The notes: generated by a model not told the origin, from the letters alone. A DNA stretch of 64,000 nucleotides from Bacillus sp. BHET2 (GCF_005938125.1 NZ_VCQN01000001.1:744001-808000); one strand, 5' to 3'. Positions 24,098-32,876 are shown, counted from the first letter of the stretch. Translations and numbers: made by a program.

Positions 24098-24822
24098 CTT
24101 TGCATAGAGATGTTTTATCGATTTCCATCACTGACAATGAAGAACTGATTCTTGCATCGGACTGTAGCGGTGGAATAGGAAGAAAATCTGCTGATATGGT
24201 TCAGGTTGACCCTGAGATTGTCGGGTATTTCTGTCTTCGCGTAGCAGCGATGGAATGCTTGGCAGTAGGGGCAAGTCTGAAAGCAGTTCAGCTCATGAAC
24301 TTTACCAGTGACTCTGTATGGGGGAAATATAGCTCCGGTGTGAAGAAAGGGTTGATTGAGTTAGGTTTAGGCGCTATCCCCATTACCGGCAGTTCGGAAT
24401 CCAATTTCCTTCTCAAACAGTCCGCTCTTGGTGTTACATGTATCGGAATGCGAGAGAAGCATTCCGACGAAACGATACACGATGATCTTTCTTATGCTTT
24501 AATTGGTACACCACTAGTTGGAGATGAAGTCATGGCACATCTATCATCCGTGGCGCCACTACCCCTCTTTATGAGATGTATTCACCATTCTTCCATCATC
24601 GACCTTTTGCCGGTAGGCTCTAAAGGGGTACTTGCTGAGCTTTCGCTATTGATTGGGGAACCATTATCTAAAGGAGAGGTTACGTCGGTTCATGATGTGG
24701 AAAAATCCAGCGGTCCTTCTACTTCATTTATAATTTCGTATCATAAAGAAGCAGAAAAAGAGGTAAGGGATCTGACTGGTTCATATTTTCATTCCCTTCA
24801 TCTTTATTCTCATAATAAATAA
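24094..24822 (+). CDS. cblS: Probable alpha-ribazole kinase CblS (AIR-synthase related)
   Basis: A 242-residue protein with a PurM/AIR synthase-like N-terminus: L-I-L-A-S-D-C-S-G-G-I-G near residues 18-29 and A-M-E-C-L-A-V-G-A near 51. The acidic/glycine loop is where such proteins bind ATP and metal. CblS phosphorylates alpha-ribazole to alpha-ribazole phosphate, allowing lower-ligand salvage without CobT. The ATGA overlap with cblT and the operon context support this. No CobT is present in the operon, consistent with salvage. Last gene of the riboswitch-controlled unit; no strong terminator seen after it. Confidence 0.75.
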   Translation: MTLHRDVLSISITDNEELILASDCSGGIGRKSADMVQVDPEIVGYFCLRVAAMECLAVGASLKAVQLMNFTSDSVWGKYSSGVKKGLIELGLGAIPITGSSESNFLLKQSALGVTCIGMREKHSDETIHDDLSYALIGTPLVGDEVMAHLSSVAPLPLFMRCIHHSSIIDLLPVGSKGVLAELSLLIGEPLSKGEVTSVHDVEKSSGPSTSFIISYHKEAEKEVRDLTGSYFHSLHLYSHNK

Positions 24823-24983
24823 GTACTTTTATGGGTATTTGTGATAAAATAAATTTTCAACCAACTAGTATGGAGAAATGTGTTAGTTTATCCAACATTC
24901 TGCGATTGTCAATCTCATTTGGATAGCGTACCATTTCATACTATCATCGGTTACTCACGAATGTCATAAAAGTAGGTGAAGAA

Positions 24984-25937
24984 ATGGATTCACGATTAGA
25001 TCGCAAGACCAAAAAGAAAAAACGTGGAAGAAAAGTAATCTTGGTATTATTACTCCTTATTTTCAGTTTGCTCGGCTATGCCGCTTTTCAATTTTATAGT
25101 GGATATAAAATGGCTGGTGAAGACCAGATGCAGGAAGATTATAAATTCAATGGTGTAAAAGATGAGAACGGAAAGGTGAACATCTTATTATTAGGTGTTG
25201 ATAGCAGGGGCGAGGAGAAGTCAAGGACCGATACGATGATGCTTGCACAAATCGATCCTAAAACGAATGAAACCAAACTCGTTTCTTTTATGAGAGATAT
25301 ATATGCAGAAATACCTGGATACCAGAACTATAAGCTGAATACCGCTTTCTATTTAGGTGGTCCTGAATTGCTCAGAAAAACGATAAAGCAGAACTTTGAT
25401 CTTGATATTCAATATTTTATGATTGTGGACTTTAAAGGATTTGAACAGTCGGTTGATGTCTTAGCTCCTAAAGGTATCGAAATGGACGTTGAGAAGGCAA
25501 TGTCAGAAAACATCGGAGTTTCTCTGCAACCAGGAGTCCAACAACTTAATGGGAAAGAATTATTAGGGTATGCGAGATTCCGTCACGATGAAGAAGGAGA
25601 CTTTGGAAGGGTAGAAAGACAGCAAAAAGTCATTGCAGCCCTTAAAGATGAAGTCCTTTCCATTGGAGGGGTCACAAAACTTCCTAAGATGGCAGGTTCG
25701 ATTCAACCTTATATCCAGACGAATATGAATAAGCTTGATCAAATTTCCATAGCAAAAGATATACTGCTTAGTAACAGCAGTGACATGGACAAGCTTACAA
25801 TTCCCGTTAAAGGTTCATATGGTTTTGGTAGCTACAGTGGAGTAGGATCAGTACTCGAGATTGACTTCGAAGAAAATATTCAAGCTCTAAAAGACTTCCT
25901 GAATGGTAAGAGCTCTGACGAAGCTGCAACTGAATAA
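24984..25937 (+). CDS. LCP family cell-wall polymer ligase (LytR-CpsA-Psr, TagTUV-like)
   Basis: A 317-residue membrane-anchored enzyme that transfers teichoic acid or other glycopolymers from undecaprenyl-phosphate to peptidoglycan. A basic N-terminus and one membrane helix (residues 18-40) leave the catalytic domain outside. LCP markers: L-L-L-G-V-D-S-R near 70, R-T-D-T-M-M-L near 82, S-F-M-R-D-I-Y near 104, and R-F-R-H-D-E-E-G-D-F-G-R-x-x-R-Q near 201. Length is normal. The 145 nt upstream are its promoter region; a strong terminator follows, so it is monocistronic. Confidence 0.92.
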   Translation: MDSRLDRKTKKKKRGRKVILVLLLLIFSLLGYAAFQFYSGYKMAGEDQMQEDYKFNGVKDENGKVNILLLGVDSRGEEKSRTDTMMLAQIDPKTNETKLVSFMRDIYAEIPGYQNYKLNTAFYLGGPELLRKTIKQNFDLDIQYFMIVDFKGFEQSVDVLAPKGIEMDVEKAMSENIGVSLQPGVQQLNGKELLGYARFRHDEEGDFGRVERQQKVIAALKDEVLSIGGVTKLPKMAGSIQPYIQTNMNKLDQISIAKDILLSNSSDMDKLTIPVKGSYGFGSYSGVGSVLEIDFEENIQALKDFLNGKSSDEAATE

Positions 25938-25943
25938 TTATTG

Positions 25944-25985
25944 AAAATCCCGTTAAGCATTAATCGGCTTAACGGGATTTTTTTG
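25944..25985 (+). terminator. Intrinsic terminator after the LCP gene
   Basis: AAAATCCCGTTAAGC / GCTTAACGGGATTTTTTT stem, 10-nt loop. Confidence 0.9.
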
Positions 25986-26397
25986 CATGAAATTAGAAAA
26001 CGGAATAGAAGCAACCCCCAAAACCGGTCTAACAGTATTCTAAACACTTTTCGATGTATGTACACTCAAATTCCAAAAATTAAAATTCTGATTATACGCT
26101 CTCTCGTCCTATATACAGCCTTTAGAAGGAATCTGACTAACATAAATGGGAATGATAACGCTTCCACTAGCTATTACGGCAGATTCCTAACTACTTCCTT
26201 TATTGCCCTTGATATCATCTATCAGCATGTTACGATTATAAACGTTGTGAACAAAGCACACGCCAATAAAGGCTTTTGGCAACATAATGTGATTATTTAA
26301 CTATTAAATGAACCTTAAAAATGAAAATCAATTTAAAACAAAAAATGAAAAGTATTTTAAAAAAGAAAACTTAGTATACGATGAGGAGTGGATATGA
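25986..26397 (+). other. Long intergenic leader of the pro operon
   Basis: About 410 AT-rich bases before the proline genes. No T-box core (AGGGTGGnACCGCG) is present. A cre-like sequence, TGATAACGCTTCCA (26152-26165), sits within the near-palindrome GGAATGATAACGCTTCC. A 120-codon open frame crosses the region but lacks a ribosome binding site and family resemblance. The length suggests the region carries regulatory DNA. Confidence 0.4.
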
Positions 26398-27243
26398 TTG
26401 TTAAAAAATAAAACGGTTGCTTTTCTAGGTGCAGGAAATATGGCAGAAGCAATGATTTCAGGAACTGTACAAAGTGGAAAGATTCCATCTGAACAAATTA
26501 TTGTTTCCAATAGAAGCAATCAAGGAAGACTAGAAGAAATGAAAGCGAAATATGCTATCACCGCTTTAACAAAAGATGATCTACCCTTTAATGAAATTGA
26601 CATTTTGATCCTTGCTATGAAACCAAAGGATATTGATAAAGCATTAGATTCCATTAATCATTTAGTAAGGAATGATACGGTAATCATGTCAGTCTTAGCT
26701 GGAATTACAACTTCTCATATGGAAGAACAATTGCCGGCTGGTCAATCTGTGATCAGAGTGATGCCGAATACGTCAAGCATGTTGAAGGAATCTGCCACTG
26801 CAATCAGTGCCGGAAGATTCACATCAAGAGAAGACATGAATAATGCAGAAGAATTATTATCTAGCATTGGTGAAGTGTTCGTCATTGAAGAAAATCAAAT
26901 GGACATCTTTACTGGGATTGCCGGAAGTGGTCCTGCTTACTTCTATTATTTAATGGAGCACATTGAAAAGACTGGTGCCGAGGCTGGATTGGATCCAGCG
27001 TTAGCACGTAAAATCGGTGCTCAAACCATTTTCGGTGCAGCCAAAATGATGCTTGAAAGAGAAGAGTCACCAACACAACTAAGAGAAAATGTTACATCCC
27101 CCAATGGTACTACAGCTGCAGGACTTGATGCATTAGCTCAGTTCGGTGGAGGTAAGGCGATTTCAGAAGCAGTAAAAGGAGCAGAAAAACGTTCCAAAGA
27201 AATCAGTTCTTCCTTACAATCTAAGCAATTAGTCACAAGCTAA
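26398..27243 (+). CDS. proC: Pyrroline-5-carboxylate reductase (ProI/ProH type)
   Basis: A 281-residue NAD(P)H-dependent enzyme for the last step of proline synthesis. It has a Rossmann motif F-L-G-A-G-N-M-A-E-A near residues 9-18, A-M-K-P-K near 77, V-I-R-V-M-P-N-T near 117, and the C-terminal dimer signature G-S-G-P-A-Y-F near 176 with T-S-P-N-G-T-T near 235. The start is TTG 26398 with GAGGAG about 9 nt upstream. An ATG at 26394 lies closer to that site but reads only five codons out of frame. First gene of proC-proB-proA. Confidence 0.92.
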   Translation: MLKNKTVAFLGAGNMAEAMISGTVQSGKIPSEQIIVSNRSNQGRLEEMKAKYAITALTKDDLPFNEIDILILAMKPKDIDKALDSINHLVRNDTVIMSVLAGITTSHMEEQLPAGQSVIRVMPNTSSMLKESATAISAGRFTSREDMNNAEELLSSIGEVFVIEENQMDIFTGIAGSGPAYFYYLMEHIEKTGAEAGLDPALARKIGAQTIFGAAKMMLEREESPTQLRENVTSPNGTTAAGLDALAQFGGGKAISEAVKGAEKRSKEISSSLQSKQLVTS

Positions 27244-27299
27244 ACCAAACATCGAAAATCTTACACCTCATATAAATATTACCAAATAAACAAGAAATA

Positions 27300-27346
27300 C
27301 AGGTCCGTCTCTGCAAATAGAAAGAGGGGCAAGGGATGGACCTCTT
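27300..27346 (+). promoter_or_regulatory. Hairpin between proC and proB
   Basis: AGGTCCGTC pairs with GATGGACCT (nine pairs, one G-T) around a purine-rich loop, ending just before the proB ribosome binding site. It could stabilise or segment the mRNA. Not a clear terminator, because only CTTTAC follows. Confidence 0.4.
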
Positions 27347-27362
27347 TACTAGGAGTGATTGA

Positions 27363-28478
27363 ATGTCCCAAGATAATAAGAAGAAACGTATCGTCATTAA
27401 GATTGGAAGTAGTTCATTGACAAGCTTACATGGAGAAATGAGCCGCAGAAAACTTGAGCGTCTTGTAGATGAAGTTGTCCGTTTAAAGGATGACGGTCAT
27501 GAAGTATTGCTTGTTTCATCAGGAGCCGTCGCTGCGGGTTATCGTAAATTAGGCTGCTTGACACGCCCAAGCTCGCTACCAGAGAAACAAGCAGCAGCAG
27601 CTATTGGTCAAGGGCTATTAATTGAAGCATATTCTGATCTTTTATTTTCAAACGGATATGTCGCTTCGCAAATTCTAATCACTCGTAGTGATTTTTCTGA
27701 TGAAGACCGATACAACAATGCACGAAACACGATTAATGTCCTGCTTGAAAGAGGAATCATTCCAATCGTGAATGAAAATGATACTGTAACAATTGATCGC
27801 TTGAAATTTGGAGACAATGATACACTTTCTGCCAAAGTAGCGGCATTGGTAGATGCGGATCAACTAATCATACTATCGGATATTGACGGTCTTTATGATT
27901 CTGATCCTCGCAAGAACCCTGATGCAGAACTGCTTGAAAGTGTAACTGAAATTACAGAGGATATTGAAGATATGGCAGGAGAACCAGGAAGTTCAGTAGG
28001 AACAGGCGGAATGCGTTCCAAGATAGATGCCTTCAAGATTACAATGGCTTCCGGCATTCCAGCTTTCCTTGGTAAATCCGGTTCTGCAAACATCATTTAT
28101 GATGCTGTGCAACATACGGCAAAAGGAACCTATTTCGAATCGACGGAAGATTCGGTTAACCTTGATTCTAAGAAGCAGTGGATAGCATTCAACTCTGGTC
28201 CTGAAGGTGTAATTACCATTGATGCAGATGCGAAAGATCGAATCTTAGAACAGAAGCAAAGCTTAACCATCGATGATATTTACTCTGTGAATGGCCGATT
28301 CGACAAAGGCGCAGTCGTACGAATCCTTGATAACCGTAATGATGAAATTGGTTTAGGAATGGTCAATTATCGATCTGGCCAACTGAAAAATCCTACAGAC
28401 ATCAAAGCAGATGAAATCGTTGTAGAAGTCGACCACTTGGTATGTCATGTAGAAGTACCCATTCCGGTAGGAGTTTAA
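27363..28478 (+). CDS. proB: Glutamate 5-kinase
   Basis: A 371-residue kinase for the first step of proline synthesis. The amino-acid kinase domain covers 1-260: V-I-K-I-G-S-S-S near 11, S-S-G-A-V-A-A-G near 51, N-E-N-D-T-V near 138, S-D-I-D-G-L-Y near 173 and G-T-G-G-M-x-S-K near 216. A C-terminal PUA domain spans 280-360. Length is typical. Such enzymes are normally feedback-inhibited by proline; the osmostress isoform ProJ is less sensitive, which cannot be judged here. AGGAG precedes the ATG. Confidence 0.93.
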   Translation: MSQDNKKKRIVIKIGSSSLTSLHGEMSRRKLERLVDEVVRLKDDGHEVLLVSSGAVAAGYRKLGCLTRPSSLPEKQAAAAIGQGLLIEAYSDLLFSNGYVASQILITRSDFSDEDRYNNARNTINVLLERGIIPIVNENDTVTIDRLKFGDNDTLSAKVAALVDADQLIILSDIDGLYDSDPRKNPDAELLESVTEITEDIEDMAGEPGSSVGTGGMRSKIDAFKITMASGIPAFLGKSGSANIIYDAVQHTAKGTYFESTEDSVNLDSKKQWIAFNSGPEGVITIDADAKDRILEQKQSLTIDDIYSVNGRFDKGAVVRILDNRNDEIGLGMVNYRSGQLKNPTDIKADEIVVEVDHLVCHVEVPIPVGV

Positions 28479-28601
28479 TTTAGGGGTATCTTATTCCCCT
28501 TCCGATATGTTTTTTAGATTTAATAATAATTATTAGTGACATGCACGAAATATCATAAGAGTATATGAAAACAGCTTTTTAAACTAATCAGGAGGTATTT
28601 G

Positions 28602-29864
28602 ATGACTTTAACTGCAGAAAAAACCGATGTAAAAAAACAAGCGATTCTTGCTAAGAAAGCTTCAAAAACACTAAGCTTGCTGACAACAGAGCAAAAAAAT
28701 AAAGCACTTCATACCCTTGCAAATCACCTAGAAAACAATTATCAGGCCATTCTTGATCAAAATAAAATAGACCTTGAGAGAGGTAGAGAAAAAGGGTTCG
28801 AAGCTGCATTTATGGATCGCTTATCACTATCAAAAGAACGAGTAGAGGATTTTGCAAACGGACTTCGTCAAGTAGCAGACCTTGAAGATCCAACTGGGAA
28901 AATCGTTTCTGATTGGAAACTCGAAAATCAACTGCAAGTTCAAAAAGTGACAGTACCACTTGGTGTCATCGGAATGATCTATGAAGCACGTCCAAATGTG
29001 ACAGTAGATGCTACCGGTCTAGCATTGAAATCTGGTAATGCCATTATTCTTAAAGGTGGTTCAAATGCCATTACGTCCAATAAAGCCATTGTTGATGTAA
29101 TGCACGAAGCCTTAGAAAATACGGACATTCCTAAAGATGCCGTACAATTCATCAATACGACAGATCGTGAAGCAACAAATGAATTATTTACAATGAAAGA
29201 GCATATTGATGTGTTAATCCCGAGGGGTGGCGGTGCATTAATCAATGCTGTTGTGAATAATGCTACTGTACCAGTCCTTGAGACGGGTGTTGGAAACTGT
29301 CATATTTATATCGATAAAGATGCAGAAGTGGAGAAGGCATTAAACATCATGATTAATGCCAAAACGGATCGTCCGGCTGTATGTAATGCGGCAGAAACCG
29401 TTATCGTTCATGAAGAATGGTTTGAAAAGAATAAAGCTGCCTTTGTCGAAAAACTTAAAGCACATCAGGTTTCCATTCATGGAGATGAAAAAGTAGTTGC
29501 CTCCATTGAAGATGCGAAACTTGCAGGGGAAGAGGATTGGGCAAATGAATATTTAAGTCTTGATATTGCTGTTAAGATTGTCTCTTCTCTTGATGAAGCA
29601 GTAGAACATATTGAGCAGTATGGTACAAAGCATTCAGAAGCAATAGTAACGGAGAATAGTGAAGAAGCAAAGAAATTCATGATGCTTGTTGATGCAGCTG
29701 CGCTATATCATAATGCTTCCACTCGATTTACAGATGGTGGCGCGTTAGGTTTCGGTGCTGAAATTGGCATCTCTACTCAGAAACTCCATGCAAGAGGACC
29801 AATGGGGCTTCCAGCTTTAACGACTATCAAATATATGATGCATGGTACTGGTCAAATTCGATAA
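28602..29864 (+). CDS. proA: Glutamate-5-semialdehyde dehydrogenase (gamma-glutamyl phosphate reductase)
   Basis: A 420-residue NADPH-dependent reductase of the aldehyde dehydrogenase superfamily, second step of proline synthesis. Visible blocks: V-P-L-G-V-I-G-M-I-Y-E-A-R-P-N-V-T near 118, L-K-G-G-S-N-A near 151, I-P-R-G-G-G-A-L near 208, and the catalytic cysteine segment R-P-A-V-C-N-A-A-E-T near 261. ATG 28602 has AGGAGG 6 nt upstream. Third gene of the operon; a perfect terminator follows. Confidence 0.94.
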   Translation: MTLTAEKTDVKKQAILAKKASKTLSLLTTEQKNKALHTLANHLENNYQAILDQNKIDLERGREKGFEAAFMDRLSLSKERVEDFANGLRQVADLEDPTGKIVSDWKLENQLQVQKVTVPLGVIGMIYEARPNVTVDATGLALKSGNAIILKGGSNAITSNKAIVDVMHEALENTDIPKDAVQFINTTDREATNELFTMKEHIDVLIPRGGGALINAVVNNATVPVLETGVGNCHIYIDKDAEVEKALNIMINAKTDRPAVCNAAETVIVHEEWFEKNKAAFVEKLKAHQVSIHGDEKVVASIEDAKLAGEEDWANEYLSLDIAVKIVSSLDEAVEHIEQYGTKHSEAIVTENSEEAKKFMMLVDAAALYHNASTRFTDGGALGFGAEIGISTQKLHARGPMGLPALTTIKYMMHGTGQIR

Positions 29865-29874
29865 AATGAATCAT

Positions 29875-29914
29875 AAAAAAACGCTTGAGGAATCAATCCT
29901 CAAGCGTTTTTTTC
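29875..29914 (+). terminator. Intrinsic terminator after proA
   Basis: AAAAAACGCTTGAGG / CCTCAAGCGTTTTTTT stem with a short AATCAAT loop. Confidence 0.95.
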
Positions 29915-29918
29915 TTTG

Positions 29919-30065
29919 GATCTTTTCGGAAAGATTGTCGTTTTCTAACACAGGAGCTACAAAGGCTCTGACTATGAGTGAGTCCGATAGATGGTGACAG
30001 AGCTTACTAGTGAAAAAAAGAATGAATTTGTATCTTACTATTAAAGCTAAATTCGACCACTGCAC
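29919..30065 (-). repeat. Dispersed repeat element, copy 3 (inverted, without hairpins)
   Basis: Read on the minus strand it matches copy 1 in order: GTGCAGTGGTCGAATTTAGC, TTTCACTAGTAAGCTCTGTCA, CCATCTATCGGACTCACTCA, CAGAGCC, GTTAGAAAACGACAATCTTT and CGAAAAGATCC. The GC-rich hairpin B found in copy 1 is missing, and CTGTCA joins CCATCT directly. The copy sits between the proA terminator and the stop codon of the exonuclease gene. Confidence 0.75.
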
Positions 30066-30069
30066 ACGA

Positions 30070-30816
30070 TTATCCTAACTCTTCAAGTAAAAACTCGTGA
30101 AGTCCGCGGATTGTATGAACCTCTTGTTCATAACAGATCATCAAAAGTCTTTCGAATATCTCTGCAGTCATAATCGCATCATTTAAAGCATGATGACGAG
30201 TTCGGTTATCGATGTTGAATTTTTTCACAAGCGCATCTAAATAGCAATCGTCTCTAGCAAGTAGACCATTCGCCAAAGAGTAGGAGTCAACATACTCAGG
30301 ATCAAAGAAAGGGAGTTCCCATTTATAAATCCGCTTCTGCAAAAAGTTAATGTCAAAGCTCGCAGGATGAGCCACAAGTATGGTGCCCTTACTGAATTCT
30401 AAAAACCTTTCCAAACCAACCGGTAACGTAACTCCATTTATAAAATCTTTTCGTCTTAAACCTGTAAATCGTTTGGTTTCCCTTGAAACCGTCTGGAGTG
30501 GATTAATAACTTGATAGAATGTATCGTTCCTTTGAACTTTTCCTTCCGTCACCTTTACGGCTCCAATGGAAATGATTTCATCCCCGACTTCAGGGAAGAA
30601 ACCGGTAGTCTCCAGATCGAAAATTGTAAACGTACAATCGAATAAATGTTTTTTTTGAAGAGTTGGTTTTTCTTCTTCAAACTGTTTGAGAGTTCGTGCT
30701 AATTTATGATAGGATAACTTATCTTTTTCTCGTTTTACTTGATAGCGAAAGAAAAATTGATGCCATAGATAATATTTAAGAATGCGGAAGCCTACATGAA
30801 TACCCACATTATCCAT
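30070..30816 (-). CDS. DnaQ-like 3'-5' exonuclease domain protein
   Basis: A 248-residue protein with an RNase T/DnaQ exonuclease domain at about 65-240. Exo I is F-D-L-E-T-T-G-F near 68 (acidic pair), Exo II is L-V-A-H-P-A-S-F-D near 148, and the Exo III region is R-H-H-A-L-N-D-A near 205 (DEDDh). The N-terminal 60 residues are basic and unassigned. Its ATG shares one base with the stop of the DUF294 gene (TAATG), so the two are translationally coupled; similar exonuclease/CBS-DUF294 pairs are known in bacteria. Repair or nucleotide-signal turnover are possible roles. Confidence 0.85.
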   Translation of the reverse strand: MDNVGIHVGFRILKYYLWHQFFFRYQVKREKDKLSYHKLARTLKQFEEEKPTLQKKHLFDCTFTIFDLETTGFFPEVGDEIISIGAVKVTEGKVQRNDTFYQVINPLQTVSRETKRFTGLRRKDFINGVTLPVGLERFLEFSKGTILVAHPASFDINFLQKRIYKWELPFFDPEYVDSYSLANGLLARDDCYLDALVKKFNIDNRTRHHALNDAIMTAEIFERLLMICYEQEVHTIRGLHEFLLEELG

Positions 30817-32732
30817 TAGACCACCCGGTTCCTATTAAAGCTGATTTCCATCACTTGCTGAAGTCGATTGGCAATTTGGATGGATTCTTTCAATTTTTGA
30901 CGATCCTCTTTTGAAAGTGTTCGTACATCAATGTCATTGCTTAAAGGTTTCCCCTCACTTAGTTCAAGAAGATTTTGTTTCGTTCGCAGAGTTAAAAGGA
31001 TGTGCATTGCTGTTTTTACATTTTCTGCATCCCGAGGGTGGAAAGCTTGAATTTTCTTAAGTGCTTGAACCCTTTTGATGGTATTTACTTCTTTAATTCC
31101 ATATTTAACAGAATGAATGCGAATCATATTGACGATTTGTAAGAGCCCTGATTTCTTTATATTGAATAAATGATTTTTAGGTTTAAGGTTTACTCTTCCT
31201 AAAGGACCAACTGGAAGTTTGAATCGGAGCGCGTCCTTTCGTAGTAGCTGTTGCATGTTAAGGGAACGCTTCGATTTCTCAGCTAAATAATTTCTGATTT
31301 CATCTGCGATTGAATAATCTCCGTAGATTGGACGGAAATCATAGAACATCGTGATATTCTGGACTTCCTGAGCATCCATTTCATGAAGCCATTCATCAAT
31401 TGCCTTTTTCCAATCTGTATAGGATCGCTTCCATTTTTGTTCTTTGGCCATAATTCCACCAGTACATTCTGGAAAACCACAGGCAGCAAGCTTTAGATTC
31501 AATTTTTCAGTGAATGCCTGAAAATAATGATCCACTCTTTTGAGGTCAGATAAATGATTATAATCATCAAGAATGATCCCATTATCCTGATCGGTATGGA
31601 AACCCTGTTCACTTCGTCCTTGGCTGCCCATTACAATAAAGCAATAATTGATAGGGGCAGACCCAAATCCTTCCTGACGCATTTCCTTTTCACACAATTG
31701 AATGATCTTCCGATGCAGGCGATCGTTATAGTTGGAAATAACCTCACATATATCGTAGCCAAAATTGTCTTGAGCAAGAAGGTCTTGAATGAACTGTTGA
31801 AAGGTTTCGCTCTTCACTGTTGCGAGCTTCACTAACTCATCAATCGTTAAAGCTTTTTGAATCTTATAGGAAAGATCCAGATAATTTGAATCCTGTATAT
31901 TTAGAAATGATGTACTAGTGAGGATTCCGACTACACTATCATTTCGTATGATGGGTACGAAATCAACCTCTTCGTGTTTGAAGTATGAGAGTGCTTCATA
32001 TGCAAAGGACTCGTCCCGGATCCAAAATGGCCGTTTCTTCATCCAATCCTTCACGGATTCAGAAATCGTCGGGTTAGTTATATAGGTCAGAATTTCACGT
32101 TGAGTAAGGATACCTTGCATTTTTTTCTTATGATCCACGACCACTAATCCGTAAGCATCTTGTTCTTTCATTTTTTTGGCTGCTTCCACAATCGTGGCAT
32201 TCTCCTCAATGAAAGTAGGGCTTTCCATAAGAGTATGTACTTTTGTCCGGAATAAATTGATGTTCTCATCATCAGTTTCCGTAGCAGACTTCACCTTAAT
32301 CTCGTCGTAAAGCGTCTTCATACGATTACCGATACTTTCAAAAATGATTTTTGAAAAATCATTGTTTTTCGTCATGACCTCTAAGATCCGGTCTTTTTGG
32401 ATTCGAAACACAGTACAATCTTCTATGGCTTGAACTGAAAAGGTCATTTGTCCGCTTGTAAGCATAATCATAATACCGATTAAGTCACCCGGGTAATAGA
32501 AACGGAGTGAGTACTGTTTCCCGCTTGAGCGATGAAGGACATTCTTGGCAAGTCCGGAAACAAGAAAGTAAATATCAAGCTCATCCACTGTTTCATCTTC
32601 GTGAAAGAGAAACTCTCCTTTTTTGAAGGTGGTGTATTTAGATCCAGAGATAATATAATCTAATTGTTCAGTCGAAAGGACATCAAAAGGATAGTGATCT
32701 TGTATAATTTGTAATAATTCCTGCTGGTTCAT
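30816..32732 (-). CDS. cNMP-binding / CBS / DUF294 nucleotidyltransferase-like protein
   Basis: A 638-residue multidomain protein. It has a cyclic-nucleotide-binding-like domain at 1-130 (F-Y-Y-P-G-D-L-I-G), a CBS pair at about 150-275, a DUF294 nucleotidyltransferase domain (G-S-Q-G-R-S-E-Q-G-F-H-T-D-Q-D near 370, holding the G-S and D-x-D elements) and a DUF294 C-terminal domain. It looks like a ligand-sensing nucleotidyltransferase; related proteins are GlnD-like in the catalytic domain. ATG 32732 is chosen (GGGAGGT 6 nt upstream). The upstream neighbour is separated by a terminator. Confidence 0.88.
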   Translation of the reverse strand: MNQQELLQIIQDHYPFDVLSTEQLDYIISGSKYTTFKKGEFLFHEDETVDELDIYFLVSGLAKNVLHRSSGKQYSLRFYYPGDLIGIMIMLTSGQMTFSVQAIEDCTVFRIQKDRILEVMTKNNDFSKIIFESIGNRMKTLYDEIKVKSATETDDENINLFRTKVHTLMESPTFIEENATIVEAAKKMKEQDAYGLVVVDHKKKMQGILTQREILTYITNPTISESVKDWMKKRPFWIRDESFAYEALSYFKHEEVDFVPIIRNDSVVGILTSTSFLNIQDSNYLDLSYKIQKALTIDELVKLATVKSETFQQFIQDLLAQDNFGYDICEVISNYNDRLHRKIIQLCEKEMRQEGFGSAPINYCFIVMGSQGRSEQGFHTDQDNGIILDDYNHLSDLKRVDHYFQAFTEKLNLKLAACGFPECTGGIMAKEQKWKRSYTDWKKAIDEWLHEMDAQEVQNITMFYDFRPIYGDYSIADEIRNYLAEKSKRSLNMQQLLRKDALRFKLPVGPLGRVNLKPKNHLFNIKKSGLLQIVNMIRIHSVKYGIKEVNTIKRVQALKKIQAFHPRDAENVKTAMHILLTLRTKQNLLELSEGKPLSNDIDVRTLSKEDRQKLKESIQIANRLQQVMEISFNRNRVV

Positions 32733-32816
32733 CCAATACCTCCCGTTCACGCTAGTTCCATAGTACTTTAACATAGAATTCCCTAATTTAAAACGTTAAA
32801 ACGGATCTCTTACTAG

Positions 32817-32861
32817 AAAAGTCACCCTGATGTAAGTCTTTCATCAGGGTGACTTTGGTAA
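32817..32861 (-). terminator. Intrinsic terminator after the MMPL gene
   Basis: AAGTCACCCTGATG / CATCAGGGTGACTT stem. On the minus strand it is followed by TTCTAG, with A-rich sequence on the other side. It separates MMPL from DUF294. Confidence 0.75.
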
Positions 32862-32876
32862 ATTTCCGATAAGTCT

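Noticed and set aside
25941-26300. 119-codon ORF in the pro leader
   Set aside because: Starts inside the LCP terminator, has no ribosome binding site, and composition is random AT-rich.
25986-26397. Proline T-box riboswitch
   Set aside because: Looked for the conserved AGGGTGG...CCGCG core and a specifier loop; none present here or in 27244-27362.
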